Shown here one piece after another: positions 1-5,091 of a stretch of DNA of 5,091 bases. Location: contig CAIQOY010000091.1 in NCBI GenBank assembly GCA_903873565.1, positions 1 to 5,091 of the forward strand, in the 5' to 3' direction. The position numbers were made by a program, and so were the translations under genes. Each line of letters starts with the position of its first letter. The stretch's first letter is position 1. The DNA comes from an uncultured Actinomycetes bacterium. GTDB lineage: Bacteria; Actinomycetota; Thermoleophilia; Gaiellales; F1-60-MAGs149. The notes beneath the pieces are model-generated. The model was given only the letters and a program-made list of their open reading frames with translations, ran no database searches and was not told the origin of the DNA.

Positions 1-116
1 ACGCGGGCAGCATGTTCGCGCTGCAGGCCGGCCCGAGCCGGAGCGCCGACATCGAGAAGACGCTGATCCTGGGCGTGCACGGCCCCGGGCGCGTGCACGT
101 GCTGCTCGTCGTCTAG
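1..116 (+). CDS. LUD-domain (LutC/YkgG-like) protein, C-terminal end only
   Basis: This is the 3' end of a gene that begins left of the window. The reading frame starts at base 3 and stops with TAG at 114-116, giving 37 visible residues. They include the stretches GPSRSADIEKTL and LGVHGPGRVHVLLV. This matches the end of LUD domains (LutC, YkgG), where a 'SADIE...L..GVHGP..LHVLL' pattern closes the fold. LutC belongs to the cytoplasmic LutABC iron-sulfur system for L-lactate oxidation, but single LUD proteins also occur elsewhere with unknown roles. Too little is visible to choose between these. The final base pairs are shared with the transpeptidase gene on the other strand through the CTAG at 113-116. 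What I see is the motif; the family is inferred from it, and the lactate role is only possible. Confidence 0.72.
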   Translation, partial: AGSMFALQAGPSRSADIEKTLILGVHGPGRVHVLLVV

Positions 117-898
117 CGGCCGATGATGACCGGGGTGCCCGGGGTCACAAGCGCGGCGACCCGGCCGATGCCCGGGTCGGGCACGCGGATGCAGCCGTGG
201 GAGGGGTTGGTCCCCGCCTCGGCCCAGAGCGCCCCGCGCGCGCCGTGGATGGCCACGCGGCCCGGTCCGCCGGCGTACTCGAACAGCACGTTGGAGTGGG
301 CCGTGAGGTGGAGGGCCCAGGGCCCGAGCGGGCTGAAGGAGGGCTCGCGCACCTCCTGGTAGACCGCGAAGCGCCCCTTCGGCGTCGGGGTACTGGCGGC
401 GCCGAGCGCGACGCCGACGCGGTGCACCTTGCGGCCCTCGCGGTAGATGGTCAGGGTGTGGCGGCGCAGCGAGATCACGACGAGGATCGGGTTGCGCCGG
501 ACGATCGTCGCGGACTCCGGGATCCACCCGGTCGATCCGTTCGGGCGGTAGGGCAGGAGCACCTTCAGCCAGGGGTCGCCCTCGGCGTCGGCCCGCCGCT
601 CGAGGACCATCAGCTCGACCGGGTTGCCGGTGCCGGGCACCCACGGCTTGAGGCCCCGCTTGAGCAGGCCGCCCCCGGGCAGGGAGCGCGAGGTGACCGG
701 GGCCACGAGGCGCGCCGTCCACGAGACGGCGTTGGTCGGGCGATAGCTCGGCTCGAGCAGGGGCAGGTCGGCGAGCGTCGGCTCGGGTGGCGGCGCCACC
801 TCCTCGATCTGGCGCTGGCCGGCCGCCGACGCGGACACCACGGACAGTGTCGACCCGACCAGAGCCAGGACGGCGATCACGATCACGCGCGGGCGCAT
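113..898 (-). CDS. Secreted L,D-transpeptidase (YkuD domain) with N-terminal SH3-like domain
   Basis: Complete gene of 261 residues. L,D-transpeptidases form 3-3 peptidoglycan cross-links or attach proteins to the wall, using a cysteine nucleophile outside the membrane. Residues 1-25 look like a signal peptide: a basic start (MRPR), a hydrophobic core at about 5-21, and an ASA-A cleavage site near 25/26. A Pro-rich linker (about 35-55) leads to an SH3-like segment at about 60-132, ending in GSTGWIPESA. The YkuD catalytic domain follows, from about 138 to 261. The active-site signature is intact: His218-Gly219, then Ser233-His234-Gly235-Cys236-Ile237-Arg238, with Cys236 as nucleophile. TPTPKGRF (170-177) is the usual substrate-side loop. 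The ATG at 898 is chosen because it directly precedes the signal peptide. It has no well-spaced Shine-Dalgarno: the nearest GGAG lies 17 bases upstream, so leaderless translation is plausible. The gene is divergent from the amine oxidase and convergent with the LUD gene. The exact cross-linking role cannot be told from sequence. Confidence 0.93.
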   Translation of the reverse strand: MRPRVIVIAVLALVGSTLSVVSASAAGQRQIEEVAPPPEPTLADLPLLEPSYRPTNAVSWTARLVAPVTSRSLPGGGLLKRGLKPWVPGTGNPVELMVLERRADAEGDPWLKVLLPYRPNGSTGWIPESATIVRRNPILVVISLRRHTLTIYREGRKVHRVGVALGAASTPTPKGRFAVYQEVREPSFSPLGPWALHLTAHSNVLFEYAGGPGRVAIHGARGALWAEAGTNPSHGCIRVPDPGIGRVAALVTPGTPVIIGR

Positions 899-905
899 CG
901 GCGAA

Positions 906-933
906 GTGTTACCCACTCCGGGCGCGTTGTCCG
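906..933 (-). promoter_or_regulatory. Possible leaderless promoter of the L,D-transpeptidase gene
   Basis: Read on the - strand, CGGACA (933-928) matches 4 of 6 bases of the TTGACA -35 consensus. A 16-base spacer follows, then TAACAC (911-906), a fair -10 box. Seven bases then separate the -10 from the ATG at 898, so transcription would start at or beside the A of the start codon. This fits leaderless expression, common in actinobacteria, and explains the missing Shine-Dalgarno. The motif match is moderate and chance occurrence is possible. Confidence 0.35.
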
Positions 934-934
934 G

Positions 935-963
935 TGGACTGGAGCCCGGCACCCTGTCACGAT
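935..963 (+). promoter_or_regulatory. Possible leaderless promoter of the amine oxidase gene
   Basis: TGGACT (935-940) matches 4 of 6 bases of TTGACA. A 17-base spacer follows, then CACGAT (958-963), which keeps A2, A5 and T6 of TATAAT. Seven bases then separate it from the ATG at 971, again placing the transcript start at the start codon. Its -35 box lies one base from the -35 box proposed for the opposite gene, so the two promoters would be back to back. The -10 is weak (3 of 6), so confidence is low. Confidence 0.3.
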
Positions 964-970
964 CCGCGGC

Positions 971-2380
971 ATGGCGGAACCGCATCGCTCGCTGTGGCTC
1001 GATCAGGCCTTCACCGGCGCCACCCCGATGCCCGAGCTGCGCGGCGGCGACCGCGCCGACGTGGCGATCGTCGGCGGCGGCTACCTCGGCCTGTGGACCG
1101 CGATCCTGCTCAAGGAGCGCGACCCCGCGATCGACGTGGCGATCGTCGAGCGGGACGTCTGCGGCGGCGGCGCCTCCGGGCGCAACGGCGGCTTCGTGCT
1201 CAGCTGGTGGCCCAAGATCGGCACGCTGGTGAAGCTGGCCGGCGAGGAGGGCGGGATCGAACTGGCCCGCGCCTCGGAGGCGGCGATCGGCGAGATCGGC
1301 GAGTTCTGCGAGCGCCATCGGATCGACGCCCAGTTCCGGCAGGGCGGCTACCTCTGGACCGCCGCGACCGACGTGCAGCGGGGGTCCTGGGCGCCCGCGC
1401 TCGACCTCTGCGCCTCGCTCGGCGTCCGGCCCTTCGAGGAGCTGTCGCCCGCCGAGGTCGCGCGCCGCGCCGGCTCGCCGGTGCACCTGGAGGGCGTCCT
1501 CGAGCCGTCGGGGGCGACCGTCCACCCGGGCTACCTCGTCCGCGGCCTGATGCGGGTCGCCCGCAGCCTCGGCGTGCGCATCTACGAGAACAGCCCGATG
1601 GTCGAGCTCGACCGGCGCCGTCCCGCCGTGGTGCGCACGCCGGGCGGGGCGCTGACCGCCGATCGCGTGGTCCTCGCCATCAACGCCCACAGCGCCGGCA
1701 TCCGCGAGCTGCACCGCCGGATCGTCGCGATCTCGAGCGACATGGTCGCCACGCCGCCGATCCCCGACCGGCTCGAGGAGATCGGCTGGACGGGCGGCGA
1801 GTGCATCTCCGACTCGCAGCTGCAGGTGCACTACTACCGCACGACCCAGGACGGCCGGATCGCCTTCGGCAAGGGCGGCTGGGGCATCGCGCTCGGGGCG
1901 CGGATGGGCGCGAGCTTCGATCGCGACGCGCGGCGCGCCGCGGACGTCACGCTCGGCTTCCGGCGCCTCTACCCGAACCTCGCCGACGTGCCGATCACGC
2001 ACGACTGGTCCGGTCCGATCGATCGCTCGCCCACGGGCATCCCGCTGTTCGGCAACCTCGGCGGCCGCGAGCACATCCTCTACGGCGCCGGCTTCTCCGG
2101 CAATGGCGTGGGGCCGTGTCGCCTCGGCGGGCGGATTCTCGCCGACCTCGTCGTCGGCGACCGCTCGGGCCTCGCGGGCTGCGCGCTCGTCAACGGCCAC
2201 CCCGGCTCGTTCCCGCCGGACCCGGTGCGCTGGATCGGCGCCCACGCCGTGCGCACCGGCGTCGCCGCGAAGGAGGCGCGTGAGGCCGAGGGTCGGGCGC
2301 CGGGCCGCATCGCGGACGCGCTCGCGCGGCTCGCGCCGGCCGGGATGATCCCCAAGAAGGCGAAGGCGAAGAAGGGCTAG
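971..2380 (+). CDS. FAD-dependent amine/amino-acid oxidase (DAO family, PuuB-like)
   Basis: Complete gene of 469 residues. It belongs to the DAO family of FAD enzymes, which oxidise C-N bonds of amines or amino acids, usually giving an imine or aldehyde with peroxide or reduced carrier. Visible signs: an N-terminal SLWLD (7-11), typical of PuuB-like oxidases; a Rossmann dinucleotide motif VGGGYLG (34-40); Glu60 at the end of the second strand for the FAD ribose; ASGRNGG (68-74), the second FAD contact seen in gamma-glutamylputrescine oxidase relatives; and the C-terminal FAD-closing loop YGAGFSGNGVG (371-381). No signal peptide or membrane segment is seen, so it is probably cytoplasmic. The ATG at 971 is chosen because MAEPHRSLWLD is a natural family start; the frame stays open far upstream, but there it lies antisense to the transpeptidase. 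The protein ends in a basic tail, KKAKAKKG. The substrate is unknown; a polyamine or gamma-glutamylated amine is suggested only by family resemblance and by the PuuD-like gene nearby. Its stop is shared with the Mo enzyme gene. Confidence 0.9.
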   Translation: MAEPHRSLWLDQAFTGATPMPELRGGDRADVAIVGGGYLGLWTAILLKERDPAIDVAIVERDVCGGGASGRNGGFVLSWWPKIGTLVKLAGEEGGIELARASEAAIGEIGEFCERHRIDAQFRQGGYLWTAATDVQRGSWAPALDLCASLGVRPFEELSPAEVARRAGSPVHLEGVLEPSGATVHPGYLVRGLMRVARSLGVRIYENSPMVELDRRRPAVVRTPGGALTADRVVLAINAHSAGIRELHRRIVAISSDMVATPPIPDRLEEIGWTGGECISDSQLQVHYYRTTQDGRIAFGKGGWGIALGARMGASFDRDARRAADVTLGFRRLYPNLADVPITHDWSGPIDRSPTGIPLFGNLGGREHILYGAGFSGNGVGPCRLGGRILADLVVGDRSGLAGCALVNGHPGSFPPDPVRWIGAHAVRTGVAAKEAREAEGRAPGRIADALARLAPAGMIPKKAKAKKG

Positions 2381-4476
2381 TCGCCCGCAGCCGCGGCCTG
2401 GGCGTCGCGCTCGGCCGTGGCGCCCGTCGCGAGCGCGATCTCCACGCGGTTGTCGTGGAAGGTGGGGGAGCCGCCCATGTCCGCGTCGCGCACGGCGGTC
2501 GTGGCGTTGACGTTGGCCCCGCGGATCCCGTCGGTCGGGTGCACCTTGTAGGCCCAGGCGATGCCGGGCCGGGCGAGCGGGTGGACGGCGGCGGGCGCCG
2601 TGAAGGAGCCGCGGTCGTTCGCGACCTCGACCGTGTCGCCGTCCGCGATGCCACGGGCGGCGGCGTCCTCGGCGCTCAGGTAGACGCACGGGCCGCCGGC
2701 CTTCGCGCGGTGGCCGGCGAGGTCGTTGAAGGTCGAGTTGAGGAAGAAGCGGGTGGCCGGCGTGATCAGGACGAGCGGGTAGCGCGCGGCGAGGTCGGGG
2801 TCGCCGGCCTCGGCCGGGGGCAGGTAGTCGGGGACGGGGTCGAGGCCCTGGTCGGCCAGCTCCGGGCAGACGATGCGCAGCTTCCCCGACGGCGTCGCGA
2901 ACCCGCCCGCGGCGTGGGGCGCCGTGCCGCGGACGTCGTCGATGCGCGCGTAGCCGGTCTCCGACAGGGACTCGAAGGTGATGCCGCGGGCGCGGGCCGC
3001 ATCCGTGTCGATGAACTGCCGGGCGAGCTCCTCGTCCGTGTCGTGCAGGCGCGGGTGGTCGAGGCCGAGGGCGCGGGCCAGCCGCCGGAAGATCTCCGTG
3101 TTGGGCAGGCAGCCCTCCGGGGGCTCGACGGCGGGCAGGTTGAGCGCGAGGTAGTGGTGCCCGTACGAGGCGTGGATGTCGAGGTGCTCGATCTGCATGG
3201 TCGCGGGCAGGACCACGTCCGCGACGAGCGCCGTGTCCGTGAGGCGCTGCTCGAGCACGGTCAGGTGCAGGTCGTCGCGCAGGAGGCCCCGGCGCGCGCG
3301 CAGCTGGTCGGGGACCGTCGCCGCGGGGTTCGTGTCCCAGACCACGAGCGACCGGATCGGCGGCGCGAGGTCGGGGTCGGTGAGGGCCTCCGCGAGCCGC
3401 GACATGTTGATGGTGCGCCCGGGCGGCATCGGCAGGTCCGCCGGCGCCTCCAGGTCCCGGGTCAGGTGGTCGAAGCGCCCGGCGGTCATGCAGAGGCCGC
3501 CGCCGCCGACGTGCCGGTAGTCGCCCGCCATCGCGCTCAGCGCGAGGATCGTGCGGATCGCCGCGCCCGCGCCGCCGTGGCGCTGCAGGCCGAGGCCGAT
3601 GCGGATCGCGGTCGGGCGGGTGTCGGCGATGCGCGCGCCGAGGGCCTCCACGGCCGCGACGTCGATCCCGCAGATCCCGGCCGCCCGCTCGGCGCTCCAG
3701 TCGCCGAGGCGGGTGCGCAGCTCGGGCCAGCCCTCGGCGTTCTCGGCGAGCCAGTCCTCGTCGGCCGCGCCGCGGTCGAGCACGATGCGCATCAGGCCCA
3801 TGGCCAGCGCGCCGTCGGTGCCCGGCAGGATCTGCAGGTGCTCGTCGCAGCGCTGCGCGGTGTCGGTCGGCAGCGGATCGATGCAGACGAGGTGCGCGCC
3901 GCGCTGCTGCGCCGCGTGCACGAAGTGCCACTGGTGCATGTTGGAGGTCAGGAGGTTCGCGCCCCAGACCAGCACGAGGTCCGCGTGCTCGATGTCCTCG
4001 GGGTCCGGGCCGAGCGGCCGGCCGGTCATCGCGGCCATGGCGGCCGAGGCGGCCGCGGTGCAGATCGTGCCCAGCATGCGCGTGGAGCCGAGGTGGTTGA
4101 AGAGGCGCTGGCCGAGCGACCAGCCCTGCACCTGCCCGAGCGTGCCGGCGTAGTAGTACGGCATCACCGCCTCGGGGCCGTCGCGGTCGATCGCCGCCTG
4201 GATCCCGGCGGCGGCGAGGCCGATCGCCTCGTCCCAGTCGATCGCCTGGAAGGCGCCGTCGCCCTTGGCGCCCGTCCGCCGCAGCGGCGTCGTCAGCCGG
4301 TCGGGCGCGTGGACGGCGTCGAGGTAGCGGTTGACCTTGCCGCAGAGGGCGCCGCGCGTGAAGGGATGGTCCTTGCGCGCCCTGAGGCGCAGCGCGCGGC
4401 CGTCCTCGACCTCGACCTGCCAGGCGCAGGTGTCGGGGCAGTCGAGGGGGCAGGCGCCGTGGACGAGCCGGCTCAT
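2377..4476 (-). CDS. Molybdopterin-dependent [4Fe-4S] oxidoreductase, substrate unassigned
   Basis: Complete gene of 699 residues in the DMSO-reductase superfamily (COG0243 type, resembling the uncharacterised MopB_3-like group). Domains in order: an N-terminal [4Fe-4S] domain with Cys9, Cys13, Cys17 and Cys45 (CPLDCPDTC, then ALCGK); the usual RLTTPLRR...GAFQAIDWDEA junction (60-84); a central molybdopterin domain to about 560; and a C-terminal molybdopterin dinucleotide-binding barrel (about 565-699) with CVYLSAEDAAARGIADGD (597-614). Cys139 in GTICTAAA sits where NapA has Cys140 and formate dehydrogenase H has Sec140, so it is the likely Mo ligand. The residue after it is Thr140, not the His of formate dehydrogenase, which argues against a formate dehydrogenase. 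There is no Tat signal, so it should act in the cytoplasm. The ATG at 4476 overlaps the amidotransferase stop (ATGA), so translation is probably coupled. No electron-transfer subunit lies downstream, since the next gene is convergent. An upstream ATG at 4584 in the same frame would only run antisense-like through the amidotransferase gene. Confidence 0.92.
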   Translation of the reverse strand: MSRLVHGACPLDCPDTCAWQVEVEDGRALRLRARKDHPFTRGALCGKVNRYLDAVHAPDRLTTPLRRTGAKGDGAFQAIDWDEAIGLAAAGIQAAIDRDGPEAVMPYYYAGTLGQVQGWSLGQRLFNHLGSTRMLGTICTAAASAAMAAMTGRPLGPDPEDIEHADLVLVWGANLLTSNMHQWHFVHAAQQRGAHLVCIDPLPTDTAQRCDEHLQILPGTDGALAMGLMRIVLDRGAADEDWLAENAEGWPELRTRLGDWSAERAAGICGIDVAAVEALGARIADTRPTAIRIGLGLQRHGGAGAAIRTILALSAMAGDYRHVGGGGLCMTAGRFDHLTRDLEAPADLPMPPGRTINMSRLAEALTDPDLAPPIRSLVVWDTNPAATVPDQLRARRGLLRDDLHLTVLEQRLTDTALVADVVLPATMQIEHLDIHASYGHHYLALNLPAVEPPEGCLPNTEIFRRLARALGLDHPRLHDTDEELARQFIDTDAARARGITFESLSETGYARIDDVRGTAPHAAGGFATPSGKLRIVCPELADQGLDPVPDYLPPAEAGDPDLAARYPLVLITPATRFFLNSTFNDLAGHRAKAGGPCVYLSAEDAAARGIADGDTVEVANDRGSFTAPAAVHPLARPGIAWAYKVHPTDGIRGANVNATTAVRDADMGGSPTFHDNRVEIALATGATAERDAQAAAAGD

Positions 4477-5091
4477 GCGCCGAGTGTACGCGGATCGCGC
4501 CCGTCCCGGAAGGCGCGGGCGGCATCCACGACCCACCGGAACAGCCCCTGCTGCTCCGGCTCCGGCATCTTCTCGGGGTGCCACTGCACGGCCACCATCG
4601 GCCAGGCGTCGGGGCTCTCGAGCGCCTCGACGACCTCGCCGAGGCGCGCGGTGACCACGAGGTCCCCGGCGTCGACGACCGCCTGGTGGTGGATCGAGTT
4701 GACGGGGAAGCGGGTGGCGCCGACCGCCGCCGCGATGCGCGAGCCGGCCACGACCTCGACGTCGTGGCGGCTGCCCATCAGGGACTCCGGGGTGCTCTCG
4801 ATCAGCGGGTGCCCGTGCTCGGGGGCGAGGTCCTGCACCATCCGCCCGCCGGCGGTGACCGCCAGCGCCTGCATGCCGCGGCAGATCCCGAGGGTCGGGA
4901 GGCCCCGCTCGCGCGCGCCGCGGGCCAGCGCGAGCTCCCAGCGGTCGGCGCCGGCGTTGGCGTCCTCGAGGTCGACCTCCGCCGCGGCGCCGTAGTGCTC
5001 GGGATGGAGGTCACCGCCGCCCGTCAGGACGATCCCGTCGAGCAGGTCGAGGACCTGCGCGGGGTCGTCGTTGTGGGGGATGATCAGGGGC
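4473..5091 (-). CDS. Class I glutamine amidotransferase, PuuD-like gamma-glutamyl-GABA hydrolase (peptidase C26), 5' end missing
   Basis: The C-terminal 205 residues are visible; the start lies beyond the right edge. Compared with E. coli PuuD (254 residues, Cys114), about 44 N-terminal residues are missing. PuuD-type enzymes cleave the gamma-glutamyl bond of gamma-glutamyl-GABA in the cytoplasm, releasing glutamate and GABA. Numbering from the first visible residue, the evidence is: TGGGD (23-27), ADRWELAL (49-56), the nucleophile elbow GICRG with Cys70, NSIHHQAV (131-138), which is characteristic of the PuuD branch, and VQWHPE (168-173) supplying His171 and Glu173 of the triad. All catalytic residues are present. 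The last codons (DPRTLGA) end in TGA at 4475-4473, which overlaps the ATG of the Mo enzyme gene, so the two form an operon with this gene first. The family call is firm. The exact substrate is not, because C26 enzymes also act on other gamma-glutamyl compounds. Confidence 0.9.
   Translation of the reverse strand, partial: PLIIPHNDDPAQVLDLLDGIVLTGGGDLHPEHYGAAAEVDLEDANAGADRWELALARGARERGLPTLGICRGMQALAVTAGGRMVQDLAPEHGHPLIESTPESLMGSRHDVEVVAGSRIAAAVGATRFPVNSIHHQAVVDAGDLVVTARLGEVVEALESPDAWPMVAVQWHPEKMPEPEQQGLFRWVVDAARAFRDGRDPRTLGA

Larger units (their letters stand above)
899..970. promoter_or_regulatory. 72-base divergent intergenic region
   Basis: This is the only non-coding gap in the window. 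It must hold the promoters of both the - strand transpeptidase and the + strand oxidase. It contains no convincing ribosome binding site for either gene at normal spacing: GGAG on the + strand lies 26 bases before the oxidase ATG, and GGAG on the - strand lies 17 bases before the transpeptidase ATG. A 6-base inverted repeat, CCGGGC (918-923) with GCCCGG (944-949), spans the middle. It could be an operator, but in sequence this GC-rich it is weak evidence. Confidence 0.7.

Noticed and set aside
918..949. Inverted repeat CCGGGC ... GCCCGG in the divergent gap, as an operator
   Set aside because: The arms are only 6 bases, made entirely of G and C, with a 20-base spacer. Such matches are expected by chance here, so I mention it only as a weak candidate within the intergenic entry.
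197..970. Possible N-terminal extension of the amine oxidase back to an ATG at 197
   Set aside because: The extension is antisense to the well-supported transpeptidase and shows no domain. The family's natural N-terminus begins at the ATG at 971.
4050..4100. Selenocysteine at the Mo ligand position, as in formate dehydrogenase H
   Set aside because: The codon encodes ordinary Cys139 (TGC) in an uninterrupted frame. There is no in-frame TGA there, so no selenocysteine is needed.
113..4525. A 1470-codon open frame on the - strand running through the whole middle of the window
   Set aside because: Only its last 261 codons (113-898) look like protein, namely the L,D-transpeptidase. The rest is antisense to the amine oxidase and out of frame with the Mo enzyme, is extremely Arg/Ala/Pro-rich, and stays open only because stop codons are rare at this GC content.
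4477..4584. Possible 36-residue N-terminal extension of the Mo enzyme
   Set aside because: It would overlap the conserved end of the amidotransferase in another frame and has shadow-like composition. The ATG at 4476 lies just before the first cluster cysteine, as usual for cytoplasmic members.
2455..4995. An 846-codon open frame on the + strand
   Set aside because: It lies antisense to the Mo enzyme and amidotransferase genes, both of which have intact catalytic motifs. Its product is low-complexity Val/Gly/Arg/Ala without recognisable motifs, the usual GC-rich shadow.

Overview
The window reads as very GC-rich, tightly packed bacterial chromosome. I estimate GC by eye at a little over 70%, with G or C at nearly every third codon position. 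Five protein genes, two of them cut by the window edges, cover almost everything. The only real gap is 72 bases (899-970). The composition, the apparent lack of Shine-Dalgarno sequences at the divergent starts, and the style of the proteins (a secreted YkuD transpeptidase with an SH3-like domain, and an oxidase opening with a SLWLD motif) suggest a high-GC actinobacterium. A member of the Thermoleophilia/Solirubrobacterales is possible. That placement is inference. I see no tRNA, rRNA, CRISPR array, insertion sequence or phage gene.

Layout from left to right: (1) the last codons of a + strand LUD-domain (LutC-like) gene, ending at 116; (2) a complete - strand gene for a secreted L,D-transpeptidase (113-898), tail to tail with the first gene; (3) a 72-base divergent promoter region; (4) a complete + strand FAD-dependent amine oxidase of the DAO/PuuB type (971-2380); (5) a complete - strand molybdopterin/[4Fe-4S] oxidoreductase (2377-4476), tail to tail with the oxidase; (6) the 3' part of a - strand class I glutamine amidotransferase of the PuuD (gamma-glutamyl-GABA hydrolase) type (4473 to beyond the right edge), joined to the Mo enzyme gene by an ATGA stop/start overlap.

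The transpeptidase is a cell-wall enzyme and probably unrelated to its neighbours. The other three complete or near-complete enzymes suggest nitrogen or amine catabolism. A PuuB-like oxidase and a PuuD-like hydrolase are the oxidation and final hydrolysis enzymes of the gamma-glutamylated putrescine route. Here they flank a cytoplasmic, Cys-ligated Mo enzyme of unassigned substrate that is cotranscribed with the hydrolase. That combination is the most interesting part of the window, but a functional link is a hypothesis.

Two architectural details stand out. Both convergent gene pairs end on a shared CTAG, which supplies a TAG stop to each strand, and I find no other CTAG in the window. The two divergent genes each have a possible promoter placed exactly for leaderless transcription.
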